Assembly (NCBI GenBank): GCA_003354055.1
Contig: PIVQ01000081.1
Coordinates: forward strand, 1 to 17,420
Reading direction: 5' to 3'
DNA length: 17,420 nucleotides
DNA from: Desulfobacteraceae bacterium
GTDB taxonomy: Bacteria; Desulfobacterota; Desulfobacteria; Desulfobacterales; Desulfobacteraceae
Shown: positions 7,043 through 13,984 of the stretch, one piece after another
How positions within the stretch are numbered: position 1 is the stretch's first letter
Layout: every line of letters begins with the position of its first letter
Notes under the pieces: generated by a model
What the model saw: the letters and a program-made list of their open reading frames with translations, nothing else
Database searches by the model: none
Told to the model about the DNA's origin: nothing
Position numbers and translations under genes: made by a program

Positions 7043-7612
7043 TTATATCTCCTTGCATCCGTCAATAGTATTTAAAGGGCATAGTGCCCGGATCGTGTCC
7101 GGGTCAGGACTGGGAAGAACAAGCCGGTCAACCAGCTCTTTTCCCAGAGTCCCGCAAGCAGAATTCACTGCCTCTTCCACCGATGCCACGTTTCCGCCTA
7201 CCACCAGATAAGATTTTCCGTTTATGCCGTTGGCCACGGCCAACCTTGCCAGGACTACCCCGGCCTGTTTAACGGCAGCATCAGCCGCTGCAATCCCTGC
7301 CACGGCACGCCGGCTTTCCACAAGCCCCATTGCCATGCCGGAGGTCAAAGGAGTCTGCTTGCCAAGGGCGAAAATCACCTCCGGGCTGACCCGTTGTAAA
7401 ATACGTATATCCGCAGGACCGGGATAAGATTCCCGGGCTGCATTCAGTGCCTCTTCCACATTGGCCTGAAGACCTGCAACCTGGATCATATACCGTCCGG
7501 AGCAGATGCTGGTGCCCCGGATGAGCGAAACATCCGCAGCCTTGAGCATCCTGTCCATGATACCGACCCCCTGAACAATGGTCCGGGTTTCAACAAGTCC
7601 CAGGGTTTCCAT
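7043..7612 (-). CDS. Second trimeric shell protein (BMC-T, PduT-like)
   Basis: A 189-residue protein with two BMC domains, about residues 2-86 (LGLVETRTIVQGVGIMDRML) and about 92-178 (GMAMGLVESRRAVAGIAAADAAV). Cys37 in TSICSGRYM aligns with Cys38 of the PduT-like protein, the residue that binds a [4Fe-4S] cluster at the trimer axis in PduT, so this too may be a redox-active shell tile (inference). It is clearly different in sequence from the other BMC-T and from EutL, giving the operon three trimeric tiles. It starts three bases after eutN with AGAGGAAG as ribosome site. Confidence 0.92.
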   Translation of the reverse strand: METLGLVETRTIVQGVGIMDRMLKAADVSLIRGTSICSGRYMIQVAGLQANVEEALNAARESYPGPADIRILQRVSPEVIFALGKQTPLTSGMAMGLVESRRAVAGIAAADAAVKQAGVVLARLAVANGINGKSYLVVGGNVASVEEAVNSACGTLGKELVDRLVLPSPDPDTIRALCPLNTIDGCKEI

Positions 7613-7615
7613 GGC

Positions 7616-7894
7616 TTAGTCTTCCTCTTCCCGGACTTCCATCTCGTCGATGATGCCCACAATGGCGGCATCCACGGGCGCATCCGCATGCTGAACCGTT
7701 TTCCGGGCAGAACTGCCCAACGCCACAAGAACGTTTTCTCCTATGCCTGCCCCCACCTGATCAACAGCCACAAGACTGTCCCGGGCTCCGGGATTCACCG
7801 GGTCATTCGGCACAACAATCATAAATTTCAAACCGTTCAGACTCTCTTCCTTACGGGTAGCCCATACATTTCCCACTACTTTTCCCACGATCAT
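7616..7894 (-). CDS. eutN: EutN/CcmL-type vertex protein (BMC-P)
   Basis: A 92-residue single-domain protein beginning MIVGKVVGNVWATRKEESL, the classic start of EutN/CcmL/PduN, and containing DQVGAGIGENVLVALGSSAR and DAAIVGIIDEMEV. BMC-P proteins form pentamers that close the vertices of the polyhedral shell. The start at 7894 is chosen because the family begins MIVGKV and AAGGAAGG lies just upstream; the frame is open to 7987, but that would read through the previous gene. It sits two bases after the stop of the eut-specific protein of unknown function. One vertex gene is enough for a closed shell. Confidence 0.95.
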   Translation of the reverse strand: MIVGKVVGNVWATRKEESLNGLKFMIVVPNDPVNPGARDSLVAVDQVGAGIGENVLVALGSSARKTVQHADAPVDAAIVGIIDEMEVREEED

Positions 7895-7896
7895 TT

Positions 7897-8562
7897 TTAA
7901 GCCTTCCTTTTCCCGGCAACGCTGCCGGTGATAATTCGGATGCTGTTTTCCCTGGCCATATCCGCGGCAAGGGCAGTTACCAGACACCCGGGCCCGGTAA
8001 TAATTTCAGTTACGCCTATGGCTGACAGTTCGGTGACAACCCTTTCCGTAACCAGACGGTCATGGATAGTCCTTGAATGTCCGCAGCCCGATTGGAACCG
8101 GCACAGCCCGAACCCGGCCAGGGTCTCTTCATAACCTCTGTACAATTGAAACAGGGCCGGCGGTGCCGTGTCCTTGAATTCATAATAGTCAAAGGCCAGG
8201 ACCTCGATCTTCTGCCCCTGCATGAGAAGGGACAGGACCAGCCCCGGTATCCTGCCGGCAGTTCGTCCTAAGGCCAGATCGGCCATTTCCTTAAGGCAGA
8301 GACGGGGCAGGATGATCCGTTCATATGCCGCATCCACAATGTCCTGAGCAGTAACCTGATCCTTATGTTCCATGAACACGGGACAGGCAGCTGTTGGCAA
8401 TAACCGGGCAAGTTTTTTTTTATCCACCCTGTCCTGCTCTGCCAGAATCAGATATCTTGGCCCGGTTGAAACCTGCGACTGTTGGACAGACATCTGATTA
8501 TTCAAGCCGGATTCAGCCAGAACCTTCCGGACGATCTCCTCAATTAATTGGACAGACGGCAT
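7897..8562 (-). CDS. Eut-operon conserved protein of unknown function (eut_hyp type)
   Basis: A 221-residue protein resembling the conserved hypothetical family found only in BMC ethanolamine operons (the TIGR02536-type family, from memory). Its N-terminus MPSVQLIEEIVRKVLAESGL is an amphipathic helix like those that direct enzymes into BMCs. The body has ILAEQDRVDKK near 40-49, a basic/hydrophobic core with YYEFKDTAPPALFQLYRGYEE in parts near 126-146, then FQSGCGHSRTIHDRLVTERVV near 156-176 and TGPGCLVTALAADMA near 189-203. The conserved Cys, His and Arg residues could form an active or metal site. The start at 8562 is chosen for the GGAGG site four bases upstream. The gene overlaps the pduL end by 19 bases. 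It is probably a lumen protein, but its reaction is unknown. Confidence 0.75.
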   Translation of the reverse strand: MPSVQLIEEIVRKVLAESGLNNQMSVQQSQVSTGPRYLILAEQDRVDKKKLARLLPTAACPVFMEHKDQVTAQDIVDAAYERIILPRLCLKEMADLALGRTAGRIPGLVLSLLMQGQKIEVLAFDYYEFKDTAPPALFQLYRGYEETLAGFGLCRFQSGCGHSRTIHDRLVTERVVTELSAIGVTEIITGPGCLVTALAADMARENSIRIITGSVAGKRKA

Positions 8563-9203
8563 GGTTCCTCCGTTTCCGGGATCACGATCCTGCACCGGGT
8601 GTTGCTGTCACAGCCGCAGCCGTTGGCCTCATCCGCATCAATGTGCAGCGCCAGACGGAACTCCGGATGAACCCGGACCAGAACGTCCCGGAAGACGGCC
8701 GGGCGTTGACCATCCATATTGACACAGACCAGCTGCCGGTCTTCGACATTCAATTTTGCGGCATCTTCCGGGGACATGTGAATGTGGCGGCCGGCAACGA
8801 TCACTCCCTGTTCCAGGCCGATAATTTTCTTTGTGGAGGCCAGGACAATACCGGGGGTTCCCTGGATATCTCCGGACTGGCGGATGGGCACCCGGATGCC
8901 TAAGGTTCTTGCATCGGTCAGGGAAATCTCCACCTGGGAGGCTTCCCGGGCAGGGCCAAGCACCGCCACATTGTCCATCACGCCCTTGGGACCGATGAGT
9001 CTGACCCTTTCTTTGCACAGATACTGGCCGGGCTGGGACAATTCTCTCATCGGGGTCAGGTCGGAACCAAACAGTTCCAGGGCATCGGCCCTGGACAGAT
9101 GAACATGCCTGGCCGACATCTCCACGGGAATGGCATCGTCTGCTTCCCCTGTAAGCCGGGCCATCACCTGACCCACAATTTCATCCAAATTTATCTCTTG
9201 CAT
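8544..9203 (-). CDS. pduL: PduL-type phosphotransacylase
   Basis: A 219-residue protein of the PduL family, which converts acetyl-CoA and phosphate to acetyl phosphate and frees CoA inside the compartment. Visible are an N-terminal amphipathic encapsulation helix (INLDEIVGQVMARL, residues 4-17), the first zinc motif in SARHVHLS (His33, His35), GPAREASQVEIS (83-94), the second zinc motif GRHIHMSPEDA (His140, His142) and HIDADEANG (His187). It takes the role that EutD plays in enterobacterial eut operons. An unusual C-terminal tail of about 25 residues contains GCGCDSNTRC (195-204) and another Cys near the end. The ribosome site is AAGGG. It starts five bases after eutT and overlaps the next gene. 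Confidence 0.93.
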   Translation of the reverse strand: MQEINLDEIVGQVMARLTGEADDAIPVEMSARHVHLSRADALELFGSDLTPMRELSQPGQYLCKERVRLIGPKGVMDNVAVLGPAREASQVEISLTDARTLGIRVPIRQSGDIQGTPGIVLASTKKIIGLEQGVIVAGRHIHMSPEDAAKLNVEDRQLVCVNMDGQRPAVFRDVLVRVHPEFRLALHIDADEANGCGCDSNTRCRIVIPETEEPCRLSN

Positions 9204-9208
9204 TACGC

Positions 9209-10018
9209 TTATCCCTTTGCTGCCAAACCGGGTTTTACTTTAGACGACGGGCCGTACAGCCCGGCCCGTTCTCTTACCATCATGATATACAGGGCAGAAC
9301 TCATCCGGTTCAAAGCGGTGAGAATATCCGGCCGCAGTACTTCGAATTCCCGGTGAAAGGCTCTTACTCCTGCAGTTTCCGCCTCCCGAACCAGGCTTCT
9401 TAAAAAATTGAGGCCCAGAAGAGAGGTTCCCATGTCTGCGGACGGTGTAATATGCTTAACCCCATAGGCTTTTTTAGGATTATGAGAATGCTCCCGAAGC
9501 TGGTCCGAGGTCAGCCCAAGGGCTGAGGCTTTTTCCAGGGGACTATCCAGCACATCCGCCTTCATGATCTGTCGCACCCAGTCCAGAATCTCATCCAGCT
9601 CCCGCACCATCCCGTCCAGCCCCTTTTCCAGGGCACCGGCCTGGACCATGAGAACGGCGGACTGAAAACTATCCAGCCGCCCCCGGAATACGATCCGATC
9701 ATGATCCTTTGCCACCAGAAGGTCCCCCTTAAGATGGGTCATGAATTCAGGCTTTGCCTCAAAACATCCCCCGTCCAGGGCTGACACATACTTAGGTTTG
9801 ACCGGAACGGGCAGGTCTCGTATCCGGCCTGATACCGAATCAGATCCGGCACCGGCTTTTGCTTTAGCAGCCTCCCCGGCCGTCACGACTGCTATCCTCC
9901 GTTCACTCAGAAATCCCCTGGCAGAAGGGGTTAGGATCTGCCCTTCCGCCAAGGTAAACCGGTCAACCGGATTGTTCCTGAAAAGGGATCGCAAGGATGC
10001 CTCGGTGACAACTCTCAT
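9209..10018 (-). CDS. eutT: EutT-type cobalamin adenosyltransferase
   Basis: A 269-residue protein that should make adenosylcobalamin for ethanolamine ammonia-lyase from ATP and reduced cobalamin. Residues 1-46 carry the EutQ/EutT N-terminal motif (ILTPSARGFLSERRIAVV). The core begins KPEFMTHLKGDLLVAKDHDRIVFRGRLDSFQSAV (in two parts, about 89-122), as in EutT, followed by four helices ending RPDILTALNRMSSALYIMMVRERAG. The cysteine-rich metal motif of enterobacterial EutT (H-x11-CC-x2-C) is not visible; only Cys85 lies near that region. This resembles the cysteine-poor EutT type reported in Listeria. The gene lies six bases after a BMC-H gene, with a modest AGGA ribosome site. Confidence 0.88.
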   Translation of the reverse strand: MRVVTEASLRSLFRNNPVDRFTLAEGQILTPSARGFLSERRIAVVTAGEAAKAKAGAGSDSVSGRIRDLPVPVKPKYVSALDGGCFEAKPEFMTHLKGDLLVAKDHDRIVFRGRLDSFQSAVLMVQAGALEKGLDGMVRELDEILDWVRQIMKADVLDSPLEKASALGLTSDQLREHSHNPKKAYGVKHITPSADMGTSLLGLNFLRSLVREAETAGVRAFHREFEVLRPDILTALNRMSSALYIMMVRERAGLYGPSSKVKPGLAAKG

Positions 10019-10024
10019 TTAATC

Positions 10025-10309
10025 TTATTCCTGAACCTGGGGAAGGATCAGTTCAACATCACCGTGGGGACGGGGAATGACGTGGATGCTGACCAATTCT
10101 CCAACCCGTTCGGCAGCGGCTGCTCCTGCATCAGTGGCAGCTTTCACAGCGCCCACATCACCTCTTACAATCACGGTGACTAGCCCTGCACCCACTTGGG
10201 TTTTCCCGACAAGCTTTACATTGGCCGCTTTGACCATGGCATCTGCTGCTTCCACAGCTCCGACAAATCCTCTTGTTTCAATCATTCCCAATGCGCTTAA
10301 TGATGACAT
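10025..10309 (-). CDS. eutM: Hexameric shell protein (BMC-H, EutM/PduA type), copy 1
   Basis: A 94-residue single-BMC-domain protein ([20 protein letters not shown] at 5-24, then [20 protein letters not shown] and [16 protein letters not shown]). It forms the hexameric facets of the shell. Compared with the other BMC-H copy it has three extra residues at the start, and its pore-loop segment reads QVGAGLVTV, with Ala instead of Ser at the central pore position. A strong AAGGAG site lies upstream. The 62 bases between it and the aldehyde dehydrogenase gene hold no terminator or gene, so it is cotranscribed. The symbol follows closest similarity to EutM by eye; PduA or PduJ would be equally defensible. 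Confidence 0.95.
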   Translation of the reverse strand: MSSLSALGMIETRGFVGAVEAADAMVKAANVKLVGKTQVGAGLVTVIVRGDVGAVKAATDAGAAAAERVGELVSIHVIPRPHGDVELILPQVQE

Positions 10310-10371
10310 TTTCTCTCTCCTTAAATTAATTAGTTAGACGTATGGTTTCTTGCATTAAATCTTTGGTTTGG

Positions 10372-11811
10372 TTACATTTTTTCCAGCTGGGCCAACACCA
10401 TCCGGGTGATCTGCTCGACCTCGGCTGCCATATCCGTTTCCGCGCAGGCTGCGGGGGCGTTCTCCGGCATAACGCCTGTATCATAGGCAACATACCGGAT
10501 GTTAAACAGATGCTGGGGTCCGACATTATCCGATGTTGAACTACCGCCCACAGTACCGCACCCCAGGGTGAATGAGGGGGGCAGAAACGTTGATATTCCC
10601 ACGGCTCCCTGGGTAGAAGGAGTATTGACCAAAAGACGGGAGACCGGCTTTTTCAGGGCAAATTCCCGGATAACGGCATCGTTATTTGAGTGAATGGCCA
10701 GGGAATGGCCGATGCCGCCGTTCTTCAGGAGTTTAAAACAGAGCTCGCAAGCTTCCTGCCAGTCCTCAGCCGTATAAAATCCGAGGAGGGCAGTGAGTTT
10801 TTCCTTGGAAAAGGGAAACCCTTGGCCTATGCCTTTCTCCCGGTAGACCAAAAGAAGGGTGCCCGTCGGGATGCTGATACCGGCAAGCTCCGCAATATAG
10901 GCGGCACTTTTCCCGACAATGGCCGGGTTCATGGAGCCGTCGGGACGTTCCATTACCGGTTTCACCTTCACGACCTCATCCTCGTTCAGGAAATAACCGC
11001 CCCGGGCTGCAAGCTCCCGGACCACGGTATCTGCCACAATATTTTCAGTGACAATGGCCTGTTCCGAGGCGCAGACCGTTCCGTTATCAAAAGTCTTACT
11101 CTGGATAATCCGGTCCAGAGCCTTAGGGATATCTGCGGATCGTTCGATAAAGGCCGGAACATTACCGGCCCCCACACCCAGGGCTGGTGTGCCTGAGCTG
11201 TAGGCCGCCTTAACCATGGCAGGTCCGCCCGTGGCCAGGATAAGATCGGCCTTTTTCATGAGTTCTGCCGTGCCTTGGATGGTAGGAATGCTCATCATGG
11301 TTGTAAGATCTGCAGGGGCGCCCTGGGAGATTAATGCCACTTGGATAATTTCCACGGTGCGGCGGATGCAATTGGCCGCAGAAGGATGAGGACTGAACAC
11401 AATGGCGTTCCCGGCCTTGATTGCAATCATTGCCTTGTACAGGGTGGTGGAGGTGGGATTTGTGGACGGAATCAGAGCTGCAATCACACCGGCGGGTGTT
11501 GCAATTTCCAGAAGTTTTTTCTCCTTGTCCTCTTTGACAATCCCGATGGTCTTCATGGGGGAGATATGTTCGTACAGAGATTTTGTGGCCAGGTAATTTT
11601 TGGCCTGCTTGTCCTCCCATTTCCCGAATCCCGTATCTTCCACAGCCATTTTGGCCAATTCTTCGGCATGGGCTTCCCCTGCCCCGGCAATGGCCTGGGT
11701 CAGGGCATCGACCTTCTCCTGGGACAGGCCGGATAAAAAACCCTGAGCCTTTCGGGCACCCCTGACCAGGGCTCGTGCCTCCTGGATGGATAGTAAATCT
11801 TTATCTACCAT
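10372..11811 (-). CDS. eutE: CoA-acylating acetaldehyde dehydrogenase (EutE-type), BMC-targeted
   Basis: A 479-residue protein of the aldehyde dehydrogenase superfamily, acylating branch: acetaldehyde + CoA + NAD+ to acetyl-CoA + NADH. The catalytic cysteine is Cys247 in TFDNGTVCASEQ. Other landmarks are TPAGVIAALIPSTNPTSTTL (105-124), SPHPSA (140-145) and GVGAGNVPAFIERSADI (212-228). Sequence style is closer to AdhE-like and firmicute BMC enzymes than to enterobacterial EutE, which begins with its targeting peptide. Here the targeting-like helix is at the C-terminus (AAEVEQITRMVLAQLEKM, residues 462-479) after a Pro/Ala linker. NADH made here needs re-oxidation, but no alcohol dehydrogenase gene is seen in the window. 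Confidence 0.93.
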   Translation of the reverse strand: MVDKDLLSIQEARALVRGARKAQGFLSGLSQEKVDALTQAIAGAGEAHAEELAKMAVEDTGFGKWEDKQAKNYLATKSLYEHISPMKTIGIVKEDKEKKLLEIATPAGVIAALIPSTNPTSTTLYKAMIAIKAGNAIVFSPHPSAANCIRRTVEIIQVALISQGAPADLTTMMSIPTIQGTAELMKKADLILATGGPAMVKAAYSSGTPALGVGAGNVPAFIERSADIPKALDRIIQSKTFDNGTVCASEQAIVTENIVADTVVRELAARGGYFLNEDEVVKVKPVMERPDGSMNPAIVGKSAAYIAELAGISIPTGTLLLVYREKGIGQGFPFSKEKLTALLGFYTAEDWQEACELCFKLLKNGGIGHSLAIHSNNDAVIREFALKKPVSRLLVNTPSTQGAVGISTFLPPSFTLGCGTVGGSSTSDNVGPQHLFNIRYVAYDTGVMPENAPAACAETDMAAEVEQITRMVLAQLEKM

Positions 11812-11837
11812 AATTAATCGTTATCCTTATATCTGTG

Positions 11838-11852
11838 CCGGTCGTTAACCGG
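11838..11852. repeat. Small hairpin in the spacer before the aldehyde dehydrogenase gene
   Basis: CCGGT and ACCGG pair around a five-base loop. A T-rich run follows only on the plus strand, where no gene ends, so on the operon strand it is not a terminator. It may be a transcript-stability or processing hairpin. Confidence 0.3.
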
Positions 11853-11854
11853 TT

Positions 11855-12400
11855 TTATTTTTCTTGTGCCTTTAAAAATGCGCGGATTTTTTTGATCAGT
11901 TCCTTCTTCCTGGCAAACTTGACCTGTTCCGGTGTCATGGGAAATTGCGTTCCAGAACCTGGTTCTGCGATCAGGGATCGGGCCAGTTTCCTTAAATGCA
12001 CCACCCGCATCCGTGACAGTTTTGACGGATCGAGAAGCGCAGGTGCCGGCACTTCAGGTTTCGACAACTCCCGGGCAATAGCCGGGACTTCAGTTTCGGC
12101 ATCAGCCGGCTGACAGGCGCAGGAATCAGGCCCACACACAAGGGCAGGGATTCCCTCCCCCGTTCTGCCGATAACCGTATAAGACTGAACCTGACCCAGC
12201 CGTTCTGCAGCAGATCTTGCCGCTTCCACTCCGGCTTTAACGGAAGAGATATCCCCCTGGAGCTTTACTGTGACCAGGCCCCGGCCAATGAATTCCAGAC
12301 CGGTAAGGGTGACATCGGCGGACTTCACAGCCGTGTCCGCAGCCTCCAGGGCAGGCACCAGTCCCATGGTTTCAACCAGGCCCAACGCAAGGGTGTCCAT
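11855..12400 (-). CDS. BMC-H shell protein with C-terminal extension (EutK-like layout)
   Basis: A 181-residue protein. Residues about 5-88 are one BMC domain (ALGLVETMGLVPALEAADTA; pore loop EFIGRGLVTV with Arg at the pore position). A cysteine cluster C-x4-C-x-C follows (89, 94, 96: CGPDSCAC), then a Pro/Ala/Glu linker (97-125) and a basic helical tail of about 50 residues (RMRVVHLRKLARSL, then FARKKELIKKIRAFLKAQEK). EutK also joins a BMC domain to a basic nucleic-acid-binding domain (a winged helix), and PduK joins one to an Fe-S motif. This protein has hints of both. The tail resembles small SAP/Rho-N-like nucleic-acid-binding modules by eye (L..LA...... then KK.ELI..I), but this is a weak resemblance. 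It starts one base after eutL. Confidence 0.85.
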   Translation of the reverse strand: MDTLALGLVETMGLVPALEAADTAVKSADVTLTGLEFIGRGLVTVKLQGDISSVKAGVEAARSAAERLGQVQSYTVIGRTGEGIPALVCGPDSCACQPADAETEVPAIARELSKPEVPAPALLDPSKLSRMRVVHLRKLARSLIAEPGSGTQFPMTPEQVKFARKKELIKKIRAFLKAQEK

Positions 12401-12401
12401 C

Positions 12402-13055
12402 CTAATACCTCATGGGGTTATCTGCCACGGAATGGACGGCCTCGGCAAAGGCATCACAGGCAGCCATACAGGCAGACTGGCTGCCGGTAAGCAGACCGCC
12501 GCCAAAGTTAGTTTCAGACGGCGGGCCGAAAAAAGCGGCCATGGATACATCCGCGGCCTTCATGGCCACATCCAGGGCATAGATGGATTCAATGGGCGGG
12601 GCAATAAGATAGGCCAACGCCTCTCCCTCCGGGATGCCTGCGGTCTCGGACAGATAGGAACCTGTCCTTGAAATGCAATGGGCAAAATAGGCAATGGAAT
12701 CATCTTCATTGGCTGAATAAAAACAGGCATCGTTTTCAACATAATCAACCGCCGCATCAATCCCGCTTTTAACCTCAGCCGGGGTAGGACCGGACATGAT
12801 ACCGATGAACTCCCCTGCAAGCTTGGTATTGGCGTTGTCTGCCCCACCGTAAAAAGACTTGGCATATGCCACTGAGACCTCAGCCTTTTTGGTGGCCTCG
12901 TCCAGAGCCGCATATCCCACATCATCGCAGTCTGTAGTTAAAAGTCCCAGGCTTCTGTGGGTCGGGTCCAGCTTCAATTCTTTGGCCATGTCCGGGTTGA
13001 CATTGGGAATCAACCGGATACTCAATACCTGTGCGCGTAGTGCATCACCTTTCAT
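12402..13055 (-). CDS. eutL: EutL trimeric shell protein
   Basis: A 217-residue protein matching EutL, a trimeric shell tile with two circularly permuted BMC domains. It starts MKGDALRAQVLSIRLIPNVN and contains PTHRSLGLLTTDCDDVGYAA, AKSFYGGADN, GEFIGIMSGPTPAEV, AHCISRTGSYLSE and GGGLLTGSQSACMAACDAF. Known EutL structures show a large gated central pore and bind ethanolamine at side pores, so it may control substrate entry. The start at 13055 is chosen for the MKGDALRA start and AGGAGAG site; the frame is open to 13136, but that lies inside eutC. It follows eutC by ten bases. Length is normal for the family. Confidence 0.95.
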   Translation of the reverse strand: MKGDALRAQVLSIRLIPNVNPDMAKELKLDPTHRSLGLLTTDCDDVGYAALDEATKKAEVSVAYAKSFYGGADNANTKLAGEFIGIMSGPTPAEVKSGIDAAVDYVENDACFYSANEDDSIAYFAHCISRTGSYLSETAGIPEGEALAYLIAPPIESIYALDVAMKAADVSMAAFFGPPSETNFGGGLLTGSQSACMAACDAFAEAVHSVADNPMRY

Positions 13056-13065
13056 TGGGTCTCTC

Positions 13066-13968
13066 CTATAATTTGAGTTCCAGGCCACTGGCCTTTTGAT
13101 CGAGCATTTTTTTGATGACTTCGGCAATATGGGCACCGGCTTCCACCGCAGGGGTGCCGCCTCTGTGGATATTGGAAATCACGGTACGATTGGCTTCGGG
13201 CATGGTGGTAGAGGCCTTGTAGGCCATGTAGCAGGACATGCTTTCTCCGGTGGCAAGGCCCGGACGCTCACCGATGAGCAATACGGTAACCTCAGGGGTC
13301 AGCAACTCGCCGACGGCATCCATTGACGGTACCCGGCCGTACTTGAGAAAGAATGGGTTACCCGCATCAATACCGTAACCCTTTAAGCCCTGGACAATAG
13401 ATTTAAATGCATCTGCGGCATTGGCCTCCACGGCAGTTGAACTCAGGCCGTCGGCAATAAAAATCTGAACTTGGGGCTGGGGTTTGCAGATCTCCTTGAG
13501 ACGCTGTGCAGCTTCAGGAGAAAGTTTCCTGCCAAGATCCGGACGGGTGAGAAACTCATCCTTGTCCTTGCAGCAGGAAAGCACGGTTTCAAGCCCGAGA
13601 CTCTGTACAAATTCATCGGACACATTTGAGAACACCGCGTCCATGGCCACGGCATGATCGGCCCGGAACCTGAGTAACGACCTTGTAAGGGGTCTTGGGC
13701 CTGCACGCCAGATGCCAACCCGTGCCGGGGTGGTTTTCTTGAGTTTGAGATAGATCGCAGGGTTTGCCGCATCAGGCACCAGGAGTTCGGTTTTCAGGTC
13801 AACCTCGGTAAGGTCTGGCAAATCATTGTCACTTAGGCCGGCAGTTATGACCGGGACAGTCGTTGCGGCCGGGGCAACAGGAACGGATGCGCTGTCGGCG
13901 GTATGAGCAGACGCCATGTCTCCCATGACCTCTTGAATAATCTGTTTTATCTTATCTTCTGAAATCAC
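13066..13968 (-). CDS. eutC: Ethanolamine ammonia-lyase small subunit
   Basis: A 300-residue light chain of ethanolamine ammonia-lyase, which with EutB splits ethanolamine to acetaldehyde and ammonia using adenosylcobalamin. The N-terminus (ISEDKIKQIIQEVMGDM) is an amphipathic helix like the known EutC encapsulation peptide, followed by an Ala/Val/Pro-rich linker to about residue 50. Conserved core segments are TPARVGIWRAGPRPLTRSLLRFRADHA, QIFIADGLSSTAVEANA, VTVLLIGERPGLATGESMS and NRTVISNIHRGGTPAVEAGA (in parts). I chose the GTG at 13968: it has a perfect AGGAG site seven bases upstream and gives the family-like start, whereas the ATG at 14010 lies inside eutB with no site. Gap to eutB is 16 bases. 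Confidence 0.95.
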   Translation of the reverse strand: MISEDKIKQIIQEVMGDMASAHTADSASVPVAPAATTVPVITAGLSDNDLPDLTEVDLKTELLVPDAANPAIYLKLKKTTPARVGIWRAGPRPLTRSLLRFRADHAVAMDAVFSNVSDEFVQSLGLETVLSCCKDKDEFLTRPDLGRKLSPEAAQRLKEICKPQPQVQIFIADGLSSTAVEANAADAFKSIVQGLKGYGIDAGNPFFLKYGRVPSMDAVGELLTPEVTVLLIGERPGLATGESMSCYMAYKASTTMPEANRTVISNIHRGGTPAVEAGAHIAEVIKKMLDQKASGLELKL

Positions 13969-13984
13969 TATGAATCTCCTTCGC

